Translations under genes and position numbers: made by a program
The notes under the pieces: model-generated
Told to the model about the DNA's origin: nothing
Database searches by the model: none
The model's input: only the letters and a program-made list of their open reading frames with translations
Part shown: piece after piece, positions 61,453-64,000 of the stretch
Layout: the number at the start of each line of letters is the position of its first letter
How positions within the stretch are numbered: position 1 is the stretch's first letter
NCBI GenBank assembly: GCA_038209775.1
Contig: JBBQXK010000003.1
Location: 62,001 to 126,000, forward strand
From: JBBQXK01 sp038209775
Lineage (GTDB): Bacteria; Pseudomonadota; Alphaproteobacteria; Rhodobacterales; Rhodobacteraceae
Reading direction: 5' to 3'
DNA length: 64,000 nt

Positions 61453-62823
61453 ATGACCAAGGCATGGCAGAAATCGGACTGGCGGGCGCGGCCGCGCATC
61501 CAGATGCCGGATTACCCCGATCAGGGGGCGCTGCAGGCCACTGAGGCACAGCTTGCCAAGTATCCGCCGCTGGTCTTTGCCGGTGAGGCGCGGCGTCTGC
61601 GCAAGCATCTGGCGCTTGCGTCCGAGGGCAAGGCGTTCCTTTTGCAGGGCGGCGACTGTGCGGAATCATTCGCCGAATTCAGCGCCGACAACATCCGCGA
61701 CACGTTCCGCGTGATGCTGCAGATGGCGGTTGTGCTGACCTATGCGGCGAAGGTGCCGGTCATCAAGGTGGGCCGGATGGCCGGGCAGTTCGCCAAGCCG
61801 CGCAGTGCCCCCACCGAAATCATCGGCGGCGTGGAATACCCAAGCTACCGCGGCGACATCATCAACGGCTTTGACGCAACACCTGCGGCGCGGACGCCCG
61901 ACCCTGCGCGCATGCTGCAGGCCTATACCCAGGCGGCGGCCAGCCTGAACCTGTTGCGCGCCTTCTCGACCGGCGGCTTTGCCGATATCCACCGGGTTCA
62001 CGCCTGGACGCTTGGCTTTGCCGAACATGACAAGGCGGACCGTTACCGCGAGGTGTCTAACCGCATCTCGGATGCGCTGGATTTCATGAATGCCGCCGGG
62101 GTGAACGGCGAGACGTCGCATGCCCTGTCGACGGTCGAATTCTATACCAGCCACGAGGCGCTTCTACTTGAATACGAAGAGGCTTTGTGCCGGATCGACA
62201 GCATCACCGGACAGCCGGTGGCGGGGTCGGGGCACATGATCTGGATCGGCGACCGCACGCGGCAGCCGGACGGGGCGCACGTGGAATTCGCCCGGGGGGT
62301 GCTGAACCCCATCGGGCTGAAATGCGGGCCCTCGACCACGGCCGAAGACCTCAAGGTGCTGATGGCCAAGCTGAACCCCGAGAATGAGGCCGGCCGTCTG
62401 ACCCTGATCGCGCGGTTCGGGGCGGGCAAGGTGGGTGAAAACCTGCCTCGCCTGATCCGCGCCGTCCAGCAGGAGGGGGCAAAGGTCGTGTGGTCCTGCG
62501 ATCCGATGCATGGCAACACGATCAAGGCCGCGTCCGGCTACAAGACGCGTCCCTTCAACGCAGTGCTGTCCGAGGTGCGCGAGTTCTTTGCGGTGCACAA
62601 GGCCGAGGGCACGATCCCCGGCGGCGTGCATTTCGAGATGACGGGCAAGGATGTGACCGAATGCACAGGGGGCTTGCGCGCGGTGACGGACGAGGATCTG
62701 TCCGACCGTTACCACACCGCCTGTGACCCGCGCCTGAACGCCAGCCAGTCGCTGGAACTGGCGTTTCTGGTAGCGGAAGAGCTGTCGTCGATGCGCGATG
62801 GTGCGCGGCGGATGGCGCTGTAA
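61453..62823 (+). CDS. 3-Deoxy-7-phosphoheptulonate synthase, class II
   Basis: A 456-residue enzyme that joins phosphoenolpyruvate and erythrose 4-phosphate, the first step of the shikimate pathway. It is the plant/actinobacterial-like class II type: SDWRARPRIQMPDYPD at the start, LLQGGDCAESFAEF, VGRMAGQFAKPRS, YPSYRGDIINGF, HMIWIGDRTRQPDGAHVEF and WSCDPMHGNTI. Length is normal. The ATG at 61453 follows GGGAGAG; the long upstream in-frame extension lies opposite the regulator gene and is discarded. It supplies chorismate for enzymes such as TrpE in this window. Confidence 0.96.
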   Translation: MTKAWQKSDWRARPRIQMPDYPDQGALQATEAQLAKYPPLVFAGEARRLRKHLALASEGKAFLLQGGDCAESFAEFSADNIRDTFRVMLQMAVVLTYAAKVPVIKVGRMAGQFAKPRSAPTEIIGGVEYPSYRGDIINGFDATPAARTPDPARMLQAYTQAAASLNLLRAFSTGGFADIHRVHAWTLGFAEHDKADRYREVSNRISDALDFMNAAGVNGETSHALSTVEFYTSHEALLLEYEEALCRIDSITGQPVAGSGHMIWIGDRTRQPDGAHVEFARGVLNPIGLKCGPSTTAEDLKVLMAKLNPENEAGRLTLIARFGAGKVGENLPRLIRAVQQEGAKVVWSCDPMHGNTIKAASGYKTRPFNAVLSEVREFFAVHKAEGTIPGGVHFEMTGKDVTECTGGLRAVTDEDLSDRYHTACDPRLNASQSLELAFLVAEELSSMRDGARRMAL

Positions 62824-62832
62824 GGGGCCGCG

Positions 62833-63489
62833 TCAGCCCTTGACCAGCCGCAGATAGGGATGGCCGGGCACGGGGCGCGCGGGGCCTTCAAAGGGTGCTG
62901 CGTCCTCGGCCATGCCAAGGGCCAGCGCCGGGGCTGGGGTGGCGTCGGCAAGCGGCGTCAGCATCTTTCGCGCGATGGCAAAGCGGCGCGGCGCGCGCCC
63001 CGTCACCCCCTCGGTCGCAAGGCATCCCATGGCCAGTGCCGTGGCCCCGGCCCGGTTGCGCAGCGGCAGGATCAAAAGCCGCCCCTCCAGCGCCGGCCGC
63101 CCGATGCCGCGTTCAGCCTCCAGCGACATCTCCAGAATGGCCGGGCCTGCGAAGACCGCCTCAAGCGCATGCCCGAAATCGGCGCGCGAAGGCGGGTCTA
63201 TCAGGCTGAGCATCGGCATCCCGCGCACGTCCATGCCCATGATGTCGGTCAGTTCCATCCCCGCGATGCGGAACCGCGCGATGCCCGGTGCCACACGCTC
63301 GATGACAAAGCTGTATTCCAGCGCCCCCGCCATGCCGCGCGGATCAACGTCGGACCGGAGCGGCGGCTGGCCGTCCTGGCGCAACCCCTCCCAATAGCCA
63401 CGCACCTGGGCCAGCGTGGCAAAGCGTGTGGCGTCTGCCGTCATGCCGCGACCATTGCCCTGTTCACCGCCCCGCCTGCCACCAAACAT
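62833..63489 (-). CDS. PAS-domain protein
   Basis: A 218-residue protein with a PAS-like sensing domain at about 30-150 (RFATLAQVRGYWEGLRQDGQ, FVIERVAPGIARFRIAGMEL, MGMDVRGMPMLSLIDP). It has no kinase, cyclase or DNA-binding domain attached, so it is a stand-alone sensor-like module of unknown role. The start MFGGRRGGEQ at 63489 follows AAGGGG; a later ATG at 63444 is possible. It converges with the DAHP synthase gene (nine bases between stops) and is divergent from yicC. Confidence 0.75.
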   Translation of the reverse strand: MFGGRRGGEQGNGRGMTADATRFATLAQVRGYWEGLRQDGQPPLRSDVDPRGMAGALEYSFVIERVAPGIARFRIAGMELTDIMGMDVRGMPMLSLIDPPSRADFGHALEAVFAGPAILEMSLEAERGIGRPALEGRLLILPLRNRAGATALAMGCLATEGVTGRAPRRFAIARKMLTPLADATPAPALALGMAEDAAPFEGPARPVPGHPYLRLVKG

Positions 63490-63692
63490 CGCCACATCCC
63501 CTTGCCTTGATCGCCCCCCTGGATTGCGGCGCTGCGCTGCCTCTGCCAGCCGGAACGCCGGGCGATCAGACACAGGGTTAACTCTGCCGCAACAGGTGTT
63601 ACTCAAGGCTTAACGTACACCCGATTGCGCGGATTCGGGGGGAAATCTAGACAAATGGTAAACACCTGCAACCTGCGGAAGAGAGAACTGAC

Positions 63693-64000
63693 GTGACATT
63701 GTCGATGACGGGATTTGCCACGCGGCGCGGGCAGGGGGCGGGGCAGACCTGGGTCTGGGACCTGCGCGGCGTGAATGGCAAAGGGCTGGACCTGCGCCTG
63801 CGCATTCCCGACGGGATCGAGGGGCTGGAACAAGGCCTGCGATCCGAGGTGGCGCGGGTGGTGGCGCGGGGCAACCTGTCGCTGAACCTAAAGGTCGAGA
63901 CCGAGGGCGGTATGGGCGGTGGCCTGCAGGTGAACGCGGGCGTTCTGGCCGACGTGCTGCGCGCCCTGGGCGAGGTTGAGGCGGCGGCGATGAACACCGG
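63693..64000 (+). CDS. yicC: YicC-family endoribonuclease, N-terminal part
   Basis: The first 102 codons of a gene cut by the right edge of the window. The start GTG at 63693 follows GGAAGAGAG and gives MTLSMTGFATRRG, the YicC opening; VWDLRGVNGKGLDLRLRIPD and ARGNLSLNLKVE are also typical. YicC proteins are RNA-binding endoribonucleases in the family's characterised members. It is divergent from the PAS-protein gene across 203 bases. Confidence 0.92.
   Translation, partial: MTLSMTGFATRRGQGAGQTWVWDLRGVNGKGLDLRLRIPDGIEGLEQGLRSEVARVVARGNLSLNLKVETEGGMGGGLQVNAGVLADVLRALGEVEAAAMNT

Overview
The window is a gene-dense, high-GC stretch of chromosome that looks like an alphaproteobacterium of the Rhodobacterales (Rhodobacteraceae). 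Pointers are a class II (B12-dependent) ribonucleotide reductase, a Fur/Mur-type regulator without CxxC zinc sites, the run lptF-lptG-lptD-surA-pdxA-rsmA with pepA divergent, a class II DAHP synthase, and RTX proteins ending in Hint domains. No insertion sequence, prophage, CRISPR array or rRNA was seen. Genera cannot be separated from this sequence alone.

Layout. 1-9.4 kb: end of an EamA transporter gene overlapping a Fur-family regulator, a second EamA transporter, nrdJ with a possible NrdR box, speB behind an elaborate nested palindrome, a DUF1499 gene, and the release factor/methylase pair prfA-prmC. 9.6-18.2 kb: a repeat-rich DUF4167 protein, then a minus-strand operon for LPS export and outer-membrane assembly whose genes overlap by 1-4 bases. 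18.4-30.4 kb: pepA, holC, an aspartic protease, PPIase-trpE, an aminotransferase, gpt, a coiled-coil protein, LysE-fabI, pdxH, a double cold-shock protein and a DUF192 protein. 30.4-40.5 kb: tRNA-Pro, selO, kbl and tdh separated by three genes (a secreted protein, a Tat-signal subunit and a GMC oxidoreductase), a photolyase with its DUF2256 partner, dsbB, a zinc metallopeptidase and tRNA-Leu.

40.5-49.8 kb is the most distinctive region. After 739 bases of apparently non-coding DNA lie two neighbouring secreted-type proteins of 772 and 2001 residues. Both are built of RTX calcium-binding repeats and end in the same intein-like Hint domain followed by a conserved tail. The larger one contains three copies of the module that occurs once in the smaller one, plus a recent-looking 324-base internal duplication. 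No type I secretion genes accompany them here.

49.8-64 kb: a MobA-like nucleotidyltransferase, then a minus-strand operon for a branched-chain-type ABC importer that carries two small secreted proteins between its transporter genes and ends with a dimethylglycine/sarcosine-dehydrogenase-like flavoprotein. It is followed by a periplasmic PQQ-type sugar dehydrogenase, a GlxA-type AraC regulator, class II DAHP synthase, a PAS protein and the start of yicC.

Five intergenic spots carry copies of one palindromic repeat family: a G/C hairpin followed by a conserved box resembling TACTTGGGCAAAGAAGA.
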